DNA from: Chloroflexota bacterium
Lineage (GTDB): Bacteria > Chloroflexota > UBA11872
Assembly (NCBI GenBank): GCA_022826485.1
Contig: JAJDUU010000005.1
Span: forward strand, 1 to 64,000
DNA: 64,000 nt
Direction of reading: 5' to 3'
Positions within the stretch are counted from its first letter, which is position 1; the number at the start of each line of letters is the position of its first letter. The notes beneath the pieces are model-generated. The model was not told the origin of the DNA. It searched no databases and was given only the letters and a program-made list of their open reading frames with translations. Shown here one piece after another: positions 44,181 through 53,046 of this stretch. Made by a program: the position numbers and the translations under genes.

Positions 44181-45332
44181 ATGAGCAATCCGATGCCGTC
44201 GCTCGTGATTCGGGCCGGGCGCCTCGTGTGTCCGGCAACGGGTCTCGATGGTGCGGGTGCCGTGACCGTGGCTGGCGATCGCATCGTTGGCGTCCATCTC
44301 GATGGAACAGATGCGCCGCCGCCGGGCCAACGGGAGCTTGACTTCCCGCACGGCATCCTGTCGCCCGGCCTGATCGACCTCCATGCCCATCCCGGCCTGG
44401 GCGATTCCAAGCACGACGTGGATCCCGATCGCTGGCTGCTCGCTCGCGGCACCACGACCGCTATGTCCCAGGGCGATGCCGGCGCGGCCAACTGGCCGGA
44501 CTATCGAGACACCGTCATCAACGCCGCGCGGTTGCGGATCAAGCTCGCCATGCATCTGGCGCTGCCCGGCGAGTCGGCGCCGCACCCGAGCTACTCCAAG
44601 CTGGACGACCTCGACGTGGACGCCTGTGTCCGCGCCGTCCGCGACGGCGGGGATCACATTTGGGGCATCGCGGTCACGGCGAACGTCGTGGTCACCGGCA
44701 GCCTCGACCCACGCGAAATCCTGGCCCGCGGCATCGCGGCCGCCGAGGCCGTCGACCGCCCCATCATCTACGGCACGCACTCCCACCCCGATTGGCCGCT
44801 GGACGAGCAACTCGAGTGCCTGCGCCCGGGCGACGTGGTGACCTACTGCTACCTGACGGGGCCGGACTGCATCGTGAGCGACGGTCGAATCCGGGACTGC
44901 GTCCGCGAAGCGCGCGCCCGCGGCGTGCTGTTCGACATCGGGCACGGGATGAACTCGTTCGGCTACGAGGTTGCCGAGGCCGCGCTGGCAGACGGGTTCC
45001 CGCCCGACACGATCTCGACGGACATCCAGCGCCGGCACATGGGGGCGAATCCGGTGCACGATCTCCCACTGGTGATGTCCAAGCTGCGAGCGGCGGGCAT
45101 GCCGGAAGCCGAGATCTGGCCGCGCGTGACCGAGCGACCGGCACGAATCCTTGGCATGGCCGATGAAATCGGCAGTCTTGCACCAGAGTCCTGTGCTGAC
45201 CTTGCGGTCCTCGAGTGGGCGCCGTCACCCGAGCCGCTGGTGGATTGCAAGGGCGTCTCACGTCCCGGCGGCCGCTGGCACGCCCGGCTGGTCGTGCGCG
45301 CCGGCGACGTTGTCGCGACATCCGAGGCCTAG
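44181..45332 (+). CDS. Metal-dependent amidohydrolase
   Basis: This 383-residue protein is an amidohydrolase-superfamily TIM barrel with N- and C-terminal beta strands. Evidence includes GRLVCPATGLDG at the start, HxH in LSPGLIDLHAHPG, HSHPDW and DIGHGMNSF segments with further metal-ligand His, STDIQRRH with Asp and the LAVLEW-RLVVRAGDVV C-terminal sandwich. It is close in style to the enamidase/deacetylase-like group rather than dihydroorotase. The substrate is unknown. It lies 22 bp after the tRNA and 71 bp before mnmA. Confidence 0.85.
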   Translation: MSNPMPSLVIRAGRLVCPATGLDGAGAVTVAGDRIVGVHLDGTDAPPPGQRELDFPHGILSPGLIDLHAHPGLGDSKHDVDPDRWLLARGTTTAMSQGDAGAANWPDYRDTVINAARLRIKLAMHLALPGESAPHPSYSKLDDLDVDACVRAVRDGGDHIWGIAVTANVVVTGSLDPREILARGIAAAEAVDRPIIYGTHSHPDWPLDEQLECLRPGDVVTYCYLTGPDCIVSDGRIRDCVREARARGVLFDIGHGMNSFGYEVAEAALADGFPPDTISTDIQRRHMGANPVHDLPLVMSKLRAAGMPEAEIWPRVTERPARILGMADEIGSLAPESCADLAVLEWAPSPEPLVDCKGVSRPGGRWHARLVVRAGDVVATSEA

Positions 45333-45403
45333 CGCCGCGTCTTCGCCTCTCCGGTACGGCGCTGCTAGCCTCAACGGGGCGTGGTGCGCCGAGGTGGGAC
45401 GCG

Positions 45404-46477
45404 ATGGCACGGGTGCTGGTGGCGATGAGCGGGGGCGTTGACAGCTCCGTCACCGCCGCATTGCTTGCCGACGCGGGTCACGAGGTCATCGGCGTCACGT
45501 TCAACCAATGGCCGGCCAGCCAAACCCGGCGCAACGTCCGCAGCGGATGTTGCACGCCGCGGACCATCGACGACGCGCGGCACGTCTGCCAGATATTGGG
45601 CGCGCCGCACTACGTGCTGAACTTTCGCTCCGAGTTCGAGGCGGCCGTGGTCCAGCCCTGGTCTCGCAGCTACCTGCGCGGTGAGACGCCGAATCCCTGC
45701 GTGATGTGCAATGACCGCGTGCGCTTTCCCGAGCTGATTCGCAAGGCCGATGAGCTGGGAGCCGAGTTCGTCGCCACGGGCCACTACGCGCGTATCGCCA
45801 ACGGCGCCTCCTGGCGCTTGCTGCGCGCCCGCGATGCGGCCAAAGACCAGTCGTACGTGCTGCACACGCTGCACGAGCACCAACTGAAGCGCATCCTGCT
45901 GCCGCTGGGTGACTTGCTCAAGCCGGACGTGCGCCGGATGGCCGCGGCGTTTGACCTGCCCGTGGCGTCGAAGCCCGACAGTCAGGAAATCTGCTTTGTT
46001 CCCGACGGCGATTACGCGGACGTGGTGCGGCGCGAAGGCACCACCGGCCAAGGCCCCATCGTCGAGCTCGATGGACGCGTGGTTGGCCGCCACGACGGCA
46101 TCGAGACCGCGACCGTCGGCCAGCGGAGGGGTCTTGCCCTTGGTGGAGGCGCGGCGCGCCGCTACGTGACGGCCATCGACGCCGAGCGCAACACGCTGGT
46201 CGTCGGCCCGCGCGCCGCGGCGTTGGTGGATTCCATTGCCGTGCGGGACGTTCGCTGGATCAAGGGGCCCGCCGTCACGCCGCCGGCGCGGGCCGAGGTG
46301 CAGACTCGCTCCCACGCTCGCCAGTCGCCGGCGCGACTCGAGCCTCAATCGCCGTCAGACGTCGTTGTCCACTTCGACGAGCCCGCCTGGGCCCCGGCCC
46401 CGGGCCAGGCCGCCGTGTTCTACCGGGGAGACGAGGTGCTTGGCGGCGGCGTGATCCAGCGACCGGAGGTGGGCTGA
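45404..46477 (+). CDS. mnmA: tRNA-specific 2-thiouridylase MnmA
   Basis: This 357-residue enzyme thiolates U34 of tRNA-Lys/Glu/Gln. It starts at ATG 45404, with PP-loop SGGVDSS at residues 9-15, the catalytic Cys pair in NPCVMC (Cys99, Cys102) and the second Cys in QEICF (Cys197), then the MnmA central and C-terminal beta-barrel domains (GIETATVGQRRGL). The long upstream frame from 45215 is not used. Its stop TGA shares one base with the next ATG, so the small zinc-ribbon gene is translationally coupled. Confidence 0.96.
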   Translation: MARVLVAMSGGVDSSVTAALLADAGHEVIGVTFNQWPASQTRRNVRSGCCTPRTIDDARHVCQILGAPHYVLNFRSEFEAAVVQPWSRSYLRGETPNPCVMCNDRVRFPELIRKADELGAEFVATGHYARIANGASWRLLRARDAAKDQSYVLHTLHEHQLKRILLPLGDLLKPDVRRMAAAFDLPVASKPDSQEICFVPDGDYADVVRREGTTGQGPIVELDGRVVGRHDGIETATVGQRRGLALGGGAARRYVTAIDAERNTLVVGPRAAALVDSIAVRDVRWIKGPAVTPPARAEVQTRSHARQSPARLEPQSPSDVVVHFDEPAWAPAPGQAAVFYRGDEVLGGGVIQRPEVG

Positions 46478-46734
46478 TGCCCGACGTCTATTGCCCGCGG
46501 TGCTTCGATCTTGTCGAAGATCGACAAGTCTTTTGCGAAAACTGCGGCCAGTTCATCTACGAGCACGCGCCCGCGGACTCGCGCGAATGGGACTCGCGGC
46601 CGCCGGACCTCACGCCGGTGGCGCCTGCCGCGGAGGAAGCGCCGGTCGTGATCACGCTGCCCGACGAGCACATGCCCGACGCCCCGACCGACGAGGTCCC
46701 TAACGACGAAAGCGATAGCGCAGCAGCGCCCTGA
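46477..46734 (+). CDS. Small zinc-ribbon protein
   Basis: This 85-residue protein has an N-terminal zinc ribbon: CPRC at residues 6-9 and CENC near 20-23 (two CxxC pairs), followed by an acidic, Pro-rich tail. It begins in the mnmA stop codon (TGATG), so it is made with MnmA. Its 3' end overlaps the convergent glycosyltransferase gene by 35 bp. Function unknown. Confidence 0.7.
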   Translation: MPDVYCPRCFDLVEDRQVFCENCGQFIYEHAPADSREWDSRPPDLTPVAPAAEEAPVVITLPDEHMPDAPTDEVPNDESDSAAAP

Positions 46735-47362
46735 CCGCCTCGGGGCCGTCGACCCACCAGCGCAGCTTCTTGGCGGACCGCGCCTCGTACGAGATTGGCA
46801 ACTGCACGATGGACTCTCCGCGCCGGAGGAAATGCGCCGTGAGCTCCACCTCCAGGTCGAATGAATCCGCGGTCAGCGCGACATCCTCCAGCACCTCGCG
46901 TCGCCACATCTTGTGGCAGGTCTCCATGTCGCGCACCGAGGCGCCGTACAGCAGGTTCGTAAGCAGGGTGAGAAAGCGATTCCCGAGCCGGTAGAGCCGT
47001 GACTGCGAAACCAGCTGACGGTATCCGTAGACCACTCGGGTTTCGCCGCGCAGGATCGGCTGGATCATGGCTACGAAATCCTGCGGGTCGTACTCCAGGT
47101 CGCCGTCGTGGATGACCACCACGTCCCCGTGGGCCTCCCGCAGGCCTGAGCGCACGGCGGCGCCCTTCCCCCGGTTCTCCGGATGATGGATGACCCGGAT
47201 ACCGGGAACGCTGGCGGCCTCGATCTCGGCTGTCGTCCCATCGGTGGAGCAGTCGTTGACGACGATGATTTCAAGATCGACGTCCACGGCGGCGACTCGC
47301 CGGAGCGCTTCGGCAATCGTGGGCGCCTCGTTGTACGCCGGCACGATCACGCTCAAGGTCAC
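46700..47362 (-). CDS. Family 2 glycosyltransferase, polyprenyl-phosphate type
   Basis: This 220-residue GT-A enzyme contains LSVIVPAYNEAPTI, VVNDCSTDGT, GKGAAVRSGLREA, and the DGDLEYDPQDF metal motif, then a membrane-associated C-terminus (CHKMWRREVLEDV). This fits the dolichol-phosphate-mannose-synthase-like family, which loads sugars onto polyprenyl phosphate. I chose GTG 47362, which overlaps the upstream gene's TGA by 4 bp (GTGA); longer GTG starts such as 47374 are possible. Confidence 0.82.
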   Translation of the reverse strand: MTLSVIVPAYNEAPTIAEALRRVAAVDVDLEIIVVNDCSTDGTTAEIEAASVPGIRVIHHPENRGKGAAVRSGLREAHGDVVVIHDGDLEYDPQDFVAMIQPILRGETRVVYGYRQLVSQSRLYRLGNRFLTLLTNLLYGASVRDMETCHKMWRREVLEDVALTADSFDLEVELTAHFLRRGESIVQLPISYEARSAKKLRWWVDGPEAVRALLRYRFRR

Positions 47363-48081
47363 CGCAGGCGCCACCGCAACCGAGCGATATCCAGGAAGGA
47401 GTTGAGCACCACCAGGGGACTGTTGCCGGACTGCTCGCCGGCGGTGCGTGGGTAGTGGGTGACGCCGACTTCCGTGTAGGTGTGGCCCGCATGCGTGGCG
47501 CGGGCGACGAGCTCGGCCGAGATCACCGCGCCCCGCCCGGCGATGAACTCGATGTCCTGCACCACCTCGCGGCGAAACAGCTTGAAGCCACAGTCGATGT
47601 CGCGCACGTTGAAGCCCATCACCAGCCGCACGACGAGCCCCCAAAGGCGGGCGTTCAGTGTTCGGTGCGCTGGATCCGCCCGCTGGATGCGATAGCCGAC
47701 CACGAAGCCGTGGGCTCCCAGCGCGTCCAGCAAGGTCGGCAGGTCCGCCAGCGAAAACTGCCCGTCACCGTCGACATAGCAGATCAGGGGCGCGCGCGCG
47801 GCGGCAAAGCCCGTGCGCAACGCGTGGCCATAGCCAAGGTTCGTGGGGTGTTGCGCCACCCGTACGCGGTCGTCACCCGCAGCCGCCTCGCGGGCCCGCT
47901 CGGCGGTGCCGTCGCTCGACCCGTCGTCGACGATGATCAACTCGTAGTCGTCGCCGAGCGCCCCGACGTGCTGCTGGGCGTCCGCAATGACCGCGGCGAC
48001 GTTATCCGCCTCGTTGTGACACGGAAAAACCACCGAGATTTGCGGCACGGGCTGCCCGGCTGTTGAGGAGGCGGTGGACAT
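47359..48081 (-). CDS. Family 2 glycosyltransferase (DPM1-like)
   Basis: This 240-residue GT-A enzyme starts at ATG 48081 (MSTASSTAGQ) with ISVVFPCHNEADNV, IIVDDGSSDGT, an LGYGHALRTGF segment, YVDGDGQFS as the metal motif, and an IDCGFKLFRREV C-terminal strand. It is a paralogue of the following gene in the same class and coupled to it (4-bp overlap). Both may act in one glycan or lipid-linked sugar pathway. A longer frame to 48144 adds a Pro-rich leader with no domain. Confidence 0.82.
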   Translation of the reverse strand: MSTASSTAGQPVPQISVVFPCHNEADNVAAVIADAQQHVGALGDDYELIIVDDGSSDGTAERAREAAAGDDRVRVAQHPTNLGYGHALRTGFAAARAPLICYVDGDGQFSLADLPTLLDALGAHGFVVGYRIQRADPAHRTLNARLWGLVVRLVMGFNVRDIDCGFKLFRREVVQDIEFIAGRGAVISAELVARATHAGHTYTEVGVTHYPRTAGEQSGNSPLVVLNSFLDIARLRWRLR

Positions 48082-48230
48082 TTGAGTTGGCACGCGGGCG
48101 TCGGCGCGCGGCACGCGCGGCGCTTGTGGATCGACGCCCGCCACCTACCGCCACGTTCCAGGGCGCCGCAACCTACCACACCCCCACGCCCGCCCTGTTC
48201 GCTAGGATTGCCGCGTCGCCGATTCTGGAG

Positions 48231-49052
48231 ATGCCACACGTGCAGTTGGCCGTTACCACCTACTCCGCGCCCCAGTGGACCATTGACGAGCACGCGCGCG
48301 CCGCGCGTGAAATCGGCTGTCATGGCCTCGAGATTCGGATGCTCGGTGGGCAACCGCTGACGCCTGACATTGCCGCCGGGGAGCGTCGGCGGATCGCCGA
48401 GGTGGTCGCGGACAACGGTCTCGAAATCTGCGTGGTCGGCAGCGATTGCCGCCTGGCGCAGCCGGCGACGCCGCGCGCGTCCGAGGTCGAACGGGCGGCC
48501 GGCTTCATCGAGCTCGCGCGCGAGTGGGGGGCGCCGGTGGTCCGTGTGTTTGGCGGCGCGCAGAGTGCCGACGCGCCGCCCGCGGAGGCGGATGCCTGGG
48601 TCGTCGAGGGCCTGCGCGCGGCCGCGGCCTATGCCGAGCCGCACGACGTTCGCGTGGCGCTGGAAACCCACGACGTGTTCAATTCCGCCGTGCGAGTCGG
48701 AGGCATCGTGCGCGCCGCGGATCATCCCAACGCCGCCGTGGTGTGGGACCTGGGACATCCCCATCGCGCCGGCGAAAGCGTTGCCGAGGCCTGGGCGGCG
48801 ATCGGCTCGTTCGTCGTTCACGTCCACGTGAAGGACATCGTCCGCACCAATGACGAGCGCGAATGGGAGAGCGTCCTCGCCGGACAGGGCGAGGTTCCGA
48901 TTGCCGAGATGTTGAGCGTCCTTCGCGCGGCCGGCTACGACGGCTACCTGTCCACCGAGTGGGAGCCGCGCGATGCCCGCACCGGAGGCGGACGCAAGGC
49001 CGCCCTGGCGCAGCACGCCGCCTATCTGCGCACCATTCTGGACGCCGCCTAG
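48231..49052 (+). CDS. Sugar phosphate isomerase/epimerase (TIM barrel)
   Basis: This 273-residue TIM-barrel protein of the xylose-isomerase-like group has the N-terminus PHVQLAVTTYSAP, VRVALETHDVF (Glu ligand), AVVWDLGHPHRAG (Asp/His), HVHVKDIVR (His) and YLSTEWEPR (last Glu). Metal-dependent isomerisation is expected. I used ATG 48231; GTG 48240 is an alternative. It diverges from the glycosyltransferase pair and ends 4 bp inside the convergent selA gene. Confidence 0.82.
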   Translation: MPHVQLAVTTYSAPQWTIDEHARAAREIGCHGLEIRMLGGQPLTPDIAAGERRRIAEVVADNGLEICVVGSDCRLAQPATPRASEVERAAGFIELAREWGAPVVRVFGGAQSADAPPAEADAWVVEGLRAAAAYAEPHDVRVALETHDVFNSAVRVGGIVRAADHPNAAVVWDLGHPHRAGESVAEAWAAIGSFVVHVHVKDIVRTNDEREWESVLAGQGEVPIAEMLSVLRAAGYDGYLSTEWEPRDARTGGGRKAALAQHAAYLRTILDAA

Positions 49053-50404
49053 CGCGAAAGCTCGCGCAGGATTCGCCGCAGCGGTCGCTCGTCGCGCGGC
49101 AGGACCGTGCGCACGTCGAGCCACACGTCATCGTTGTGCACACGGGCGATAACCGGCGGATCCGCGCGGCGCAGGCGCGCGGCCAGCGACTGCCCACCGC
49201 CCGCGATCCGAATCGCGAAGCTGGGCAGCACCTGCCCCGGAAGCGAGCCTCCACCGACCGCCGCGGCCGCCGCCTCGCCGCCGGCGTCGCCGCCGCCGCG
49301 CGCGAGCCGCCCCGCGCGCGCCCGCAGGCCATCCGGACGCGCGGAGATCATCTGCCAGACGGGAACGCTGCTCTCGGCTTCGCCCAGCAGGTAGTGGGCC
49401 AGCGTGGCCTGGAGCGCTGCCAGCGTGAGGGCGTCACAGCGCAGCGCGCGCGCCAGCGGGCGTCCGGCAATCCGCTCCACGCACGCGACGTTGCCGGCCG
49501 CGATCCCGGCCTGCGGACCTCCGAGCAGCTTGTCGCCGGAGAAGGTGACCACGTCGCAGCCCGCGGCCAGCGCATCCTGCACGCGCGGTTCGTTGACCAG
49601 GCCAAACGGCGTCGGATCGAGCAGGGTGCCCGATCCAAGATCGCCGATGAGCGGCACGGCGTGCTTGTGGGCGAGGTGCGCCAGCGCCGCCAGATCGGGT
49701 GACTCGGTGAAACCAATCTGCGCGAAATTGCTGCGATGCACGTGCAGAATCGCCGCCGTGCGATCACCGATGGCCCCGGCGTAATCCTCGAGCCGGGTGC
49801 GATTGGTCGTGCCGACGTCGCGCAGCACCGCGCCGCTGGCGGCGAGAATGTCGGGTACGCGAAATCCACCGCCGATTTCGATGGCCTCGCCGCGGCTCAC
49901 CAGCACCTCGCCGCCGGCGGCCAGCGCTTCGAGCGCCAGAAAGGTGGCGCCGGCGTTGTTGTTGAGCACGATGGCGGCTTCCGCGCCGGTGATCTCGCGG
50001 AGGCTCGCGGTCACCGCCGCTCCACGCCCGCCGCGCCGTCCCGCGTCGAGGTCCATCTCCAGCGCCGCATAGCCCGCCGCGGCGTCGTGAACCGCCGCCA
50101 GCGCCCGGTCGCTCAGGGGGGCTCGTCCCAGATTGGTGTGGATGATCACGCCCGTGGCGTTGATCACCCGCCGCGGGGCATCGCGCACCAGCAACGCCGC
50201 TCGCAGCGCGGCGGCCTCTGCGAGCGATTCCAAGCTCGGGGCGGCGCTGCCGTGGGCGATCTCGTCGCGGGCCGTCGCGATCTCGGCGCGCGCGGCCGAG
50301 ACCAGGAGCGCCGCAGGCATCTCGCCGTGCGCGGCCGCCGCCTGCGCAATCCGGTCGATCGACGGCAGGCGCCGCAGCGACGCGCCTGCCGCGCTAGGCG
50401 CCAT
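49049..50404 (-). CDS. selA: L-seryl-tRNA(Sec) selenium transferase
   Basis: This ~451-residue PLP enzyme converts Ser-tRNA(Sec) to Sec-tRNA(Sec) using selenophosphate. The SelA-specific RRVINATGVIIHTNLGRAPL and IHxNLG region, ASGAVLRDVGTTNRT, and the PLP-lysine motif FSGDKLLGGPQAG (Lys292 from the chosen start) are present. I used ATG 50404, which overlaps the apgM end by 11 bp; a start at 50425 is possible. It implies a selenocysteine system, but selB, selC and selD are not in the window. Confidence 0.93.
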   Translation of the reverse strand: MAPSAAGASLRRLPSIDRIAQAAAAHGEMPAALLVSAARAEIATARDEIAHGSAAPSLESLAEAAALRAALLVRDAPRRVINATGVIIHTNLGRAPLSDRALAAVHDAAAGYAALEMDLDAGRRGGRGAAVTASLREITGAEAAIVLNNNAGATFLALEALAAGGEVLVSRGEAIEIGGGFRVPDILAASGAVLRDVGTTNRTRLEDYAGAIGDRTAAILHVHRSNFAQIGFTESPDLAALAHLAHKHAVPLIGDLGSGTLLDPTPFGLVNEPRVQDALAAGCDVVTFSGDKLLGGPQAGIAAGNVACVERIAGRPLARALRCDALTLAALQATLAHYLLGEAESSVPVWQMISARPDGLRARAGRLARGGGDAGGEAAAAAVGGGSLPGQVLPSFAIRIAGGGQSLAARLRRADPPVIARVHNDDVWLDVRTVLPRDERPLRRILRELSR

Positions 50405-51572
50405 ACTTCGCGAGCCGCTGCCCATGCGCCAGCATGAGCGGCAGAATCGATCGCGCCGGAATGTGGCCCAGGCCGCCGTGAAAGCACGCGGGCTCGCTGA
50501 ACTTCTCGACGCTGTCCGGTCGATTCAGCTCCCCCAGCAGGACCAACGGCACCGGATGCCAGGAATGCGCTCGAAGCTTGGCCGGGGTCGAATGGTCGCC
50601 AGTTACGACGAGCACGTCGGGCTTTAGGGCCCGCACGCGCGGGAGCCAGCGGTCAACCGCCTCGATGGCGCGCGCCTTGCCCTCGAAATTGCCGTCTTCG
50701 CCAAGCGTATCCGTGTCCTTGATGTGCACAAAGAAGAAGTCAAAGTCGTCCCAGGCCTTCTCAAGCTCCGCCATCTGGTTGTTGGGCTCCTCGGTGACCG
50801 GGAGAACCTCCATGCCCACGGCGCGGGCCACGCCGCGATACATGGGATAGACCGCCAGACACGCCGCCCGCAGCTGGTAGAGCGACTCCAGGGACGGCAG
50901 GGCTCGATACTGGCCGTAGCCCCGCATGAGCACGAAATTTGCCGGCTGCTGGTCGCCGATGCTCTGCCGGACGCGGTCGGTAAACCCGGCAAGAATTCGA
51001 CTGGTGTGTGCGGCATCGGGATGCAGCGCGTCCGGAGCAAGTGGCGGCACGCCGGTCGCCTGCGGGTCGGTCTCGCGGACGCGCGCGTCGAGCCCCTCAC
51101 CTCGAAGCACCAGCACCGCACGGTGTCGCCGTTCAGCGGCGAGCTCCAGGCCGACGTCCGGCGCGTGGATGCCGTTGAGCTTCGCGATGAGCTGCTGGTT
51201 CAGCTCCGTGGAGATGCGACCGGCCCGCCGGTCGGCCACATTGCCATTGGCATCAAGGGTGCAGAAGTTCAACCGCACCGCCAGATCGTGATCGCCCAGT
51301 TCGATCCCGAGCCCACTTGCCGACAGCGGTCCGCGTCCGATGCTGTCGGCGACCGGGTCATAGCCGAACAGCGCCAAGTGGGCGGGACCGCTGCCCGGTG
51401 TGATCCCGCGATCCATCGGATGGTGGACGCCGGTGACGCCTTCGCGCGCCAGTTGATCGAGGTTCGGGGTGTTGGCCGCTTCGAGCTCCGTCGGCCCTCC
51501 CGGAACAAGAGGCAATCCACCAAGGCCGTCGAGGACGATCAGCACTAACTTGGTCGCCGCTGGCTGCGCCAA
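50394..51572 (-). CDS. apgM: Archaeal-type 2,3-bisphosphoglycerate-independent phosphoglycerate mutase
   Basis: This ~392-residue ApgM-family enzyme of the alkaline phosphatase superfamily starts near [14 protein letters not shown] and reads [41 protein letters not shown], a VTGDHSTP strand and HGGLGHIPA near its end; these hold the metal ligands. It interconverts 3- and 2-phosphoglycerate in glycolysis. The start is uncertain: TTG 51572 is used, the frame runs open to 51944, and the upstream part is not ApgM-like. ApgM occurs in archaea and some bacteria including Chloroflexota. Confidence 0.9.
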   Translation of the reverse strand: MAQPAATKLVLIVLDGLGGLPLVPGGPTELEAANTPNLDQLAREGVTGVHHPMDRGITPGSGPAHLALFGYDPVADSIGRGPLSASGLGIELGDHDLAVRLNFCTLDANGNVADRRAGRISTELNQQLIAKLNGIHAPDVGLELAAERRHRAVLVLRGEGLDARVRETDPQATGVPPLAPDALHPDAAHTSRILAGFTDRVRQSIGDQQPANFVLMRGYGQYRALPSLESLYQLRAACLAVYPMYRGVARAVGMEVLPVTEEPNNQMAELEKAWDDFDFFFVHIKDTDTLGEDGNFEGKARAIEAVDRWLPRVRALKPDVLVVTGDHSTPAKLRAHSWHPVPLVLLGELNRPDSVEKFSEPACFHGGLGHIPARSILPLMLAHGQRLAKYGA

Positions 51573-51684
51573 CGATGACAGTAAGTTGCCCGTGACTGCT
51601 CCGCCGGTGGGCTTCCCGTCGCAGAGCTTATCATCGGGCGCGCACGGCTTGCTGGAAGCTGTGGATAACTTGCGAGGGGCGCCG

Positions 51685-52647
51685 GTGACCGCCAAAACTC
51701 CCGGGCGCGCTCCGGGCATTGCGGACAGCGTGGCTGATCTGGTGGGCAACACGCCCCTGGTGCGGCTGAACCACGTGGCCGAGGGACTCCCGGCGCAGGT
51801 GGCCGCGAAATGTGAGTTCCTCAATCCGGGCGGCAGCGTCAAGGACCGCATCGGACTGGCGATGATCGACGACGCGGAGCGCGAGGGACGCATTGCCCCC
51901 GACCGCACGGTGATCGTCGAGCCGACGAGCGGCAACACCGGCATCGCCCTGGCGATGGTGGGCGCCGCCCGCGGCTATCGCGTCATCATCACGTTGCCCG
52001 AAACCATGACCATCGAGCGCCGCAATCTGCTGCGCGCCTTTGGCGCGGAGGTGGTCCTGACGCCGGGGGCGCAGGGCATGGTCGGCGCCATCGACCGCGC
52101 GCAACGGATCGTCGACAGCACCCCCGACGCCTGGATGCCGCAGCAGTTCCGCAACGCCAGCAATCCGGCGGCTCACGCGCGCACCACGGCTGAGGAGATT
52201 TGGCGCGATACCGACGGGGAGGTTGACATCTTCGTGGCCGCGGTCGGCACCGGGGGAACCATCACGGGCACGGCGCGCGCCCTCAAGCAACGGAAGTCGT
52301 CGCTGCGGTTTGTCGGCGCCGAGCCCGTGGGCAATCCAGTCATCACCAGCGGTCGCGCGGGACCGCATCGCATCGAGGGCATCGGCGCAAATTTCGTGCC
52401 GCAGGTGTTCGAGCGCGAACTCGTGGATGAAATCCTGCTCGTCGACGACGCGATAGCCGAGGAGACGGCTCGACGGCTGGCCGCGGATGAGGGGCTGCTG
52501 GTGGGCGCCTCGGCCGGCGCCAACGTATGGGTCGCCCTGCAGGTCGCCGCGCGGCCCGAGAACGCGGGCAAGCTGATCGTGACGGTGCTGTGCGACGGCG
52601 GAGATCGCTACCTGACCCACCCGTTGTTCGCCGGATTGGATGTCTAG
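51685..52647 (+). CDS. cysK: Cysteine synthase (O-acetylserine sulfhydrylase)
   Basis: This 320-residue PLP enzyme makes cysteine from O-acetylserine and sulphide. The domain has [13 protein letters not shown], the PLP-Lys in NPGGSVKDR (Lys53), [15 protein letters not shown], the sulphide/acetate loop [14 protein letters not shown] and a C-terminal [13 protein letters not shown] used GTG 51685, giving the usual length; GTG 51661 would add 8 residues. It diverges from apgM with 112 bp between the starts. It could be CysK or CysM; nothing decisive separates them. Confidence 0.92.
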   Translation: MTAKTPGRAPGIADSVADLVGNTPLVRLNHVAEGLPAQVAAKCEFLNPGGSVKDRIGLAMIDDAEREGRIAPDRTVIVEPTSGNTGIALAMVGAARGYRVIITLPETMTIERRNLLRAFGAEVVLTPGAQGMVGAIDRAQRIVDSTPDAWMPQQFRNASNPAAHARTTAEEIWRDTDGEVDIFVAAVGTGGTITGTARALKQRKSSLRFVGAEPVGNPVITSGRAGPHRIEGIGANFVPQVFERELVDEILLVDDAIAEETARRLAADEGLLVGASAGANVWVALQVAARPENAGKLIVTVLCDGGDRYLTHPLFAGLDV

Positions 52648-52679
52648 GCCCGCGACCCTCGTTGGTAGCATGCCGATAC

Positions 52680-52763
52680 GGAGAGGTCGCCTAGAGGCTT
52701 AGGGCGCACGCCTGGAAAGCGTGTAGGGGACTCCCCTCGTGGGTTCGAATCCCACCCTCTCCG
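52680..52763 (+). tRNA. tRNA-Ser(GGA)
   Basis: This class II tRNA has acceptor GGAGAGG/CCTCTCC, D arm GCCTAGAGGCTTAGGGC, anticodon stem CACGC/GCGTG around CTGGAAA (anticodon GGA, Ser UCC/UCU), a variable arm GTAGGGGACTCCCCTC and T arm GTGGGTTCGAATCCCAC. Discriminator G73 is at 52763. The next bases are CCC, so CCA is not encoded here, unlike the tRNA-Ser(CGA) at 44068. It lies 32 bp after cysK. Confidence 0.94.
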
Positions 52764-52870
52764 CCCATCCCACGCCAGCCGGGCTCGTCCAACGGAGATC
52801 TGCCGCGCACCGCCGCTCGTCATGGAGACGTCAGTCGCGCATGCGGCGTTCTCCGGACGCGCCTTGTTTT

Positions 52871-52920
52871 CCCGTGAGGCATGGGGCAAGGGAGAGGACC
52901 TAGCCCCATGCCTCAGCGGG
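52871..52920. other. Large stem-loop in the interval before the iron-uptake genes
   Basis: TGAGGCATGGGGC at 52875-52887 pairs perfectly (13 bp) with 52903-52915, and the flanks CCCG (52871-52874) and CGGG (52917-52920) extend the stem to 17 bp with one bulged G. The loop is 15 nt. No T run follows on either strand, so it does not look like a simple terminator. It lies 57 bp before the operator at 52977 and could be an mRNA or DNA structure, or the end of a decayed element. Confidence 0.6.
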
Positions 52921-52976
52921 AGAACTCCCCGGTGACCGCCTGTCAGCATCGACTTAGCCAATACTTGCATTCTATA

Positions 52977-52990
52977 TTAGTACTACCTAA
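52977..52990 (+). promoter_or_regulatory. Palindromic operator (TTAG-N6-CTAA) before first iron-binding protein
   Basis: The dyad TTAGTACTACCTAA (reverse complement TTAGGTAGTACTAA) lies 57 bp before the first binding-protein start. Its outer arms are ATTAG/CTAAT. The same 14-bp core with one change (TTAGGTAATACTAA) recurs at 54184-54197 before the second binding-protein gene, where the outer arms are GTTAG/CTAAC. Arm symmetry is kept in both sites, as expected for a dimeric repressor. TTAGGT matches the start of DtxR/IdeR boxes, so an iron-sensing repressor is inferred. Confidence 0.68.
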
Positions 52991-53046
52991 TCTGCTTGCG
53001 CAGGGCAAGGAGTTTCGGACAGTCCCTGCGCCCTGGAGCCGTGCAC

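Noticed and set aside
43877-44491. N-terminal extension of the DUF58 gene through the tRNA-Ser gene
   Set aside because: It would cross the tRNA and adds no domain; a GTG at 43876 with a GGAGG upstream is preferred.
47937-49124. 395-codon minus-strand frame opposite the TIM-barrel isomerase
   Set aside because: Antisense to a gene with intact metal-ligand motifs.
52680-52763. tRNA-Sec candidate near selA
   Set aside because: The anticodon is GGA and the acceptor/T-arm lengths are those of ordinary tRNA-Ser.
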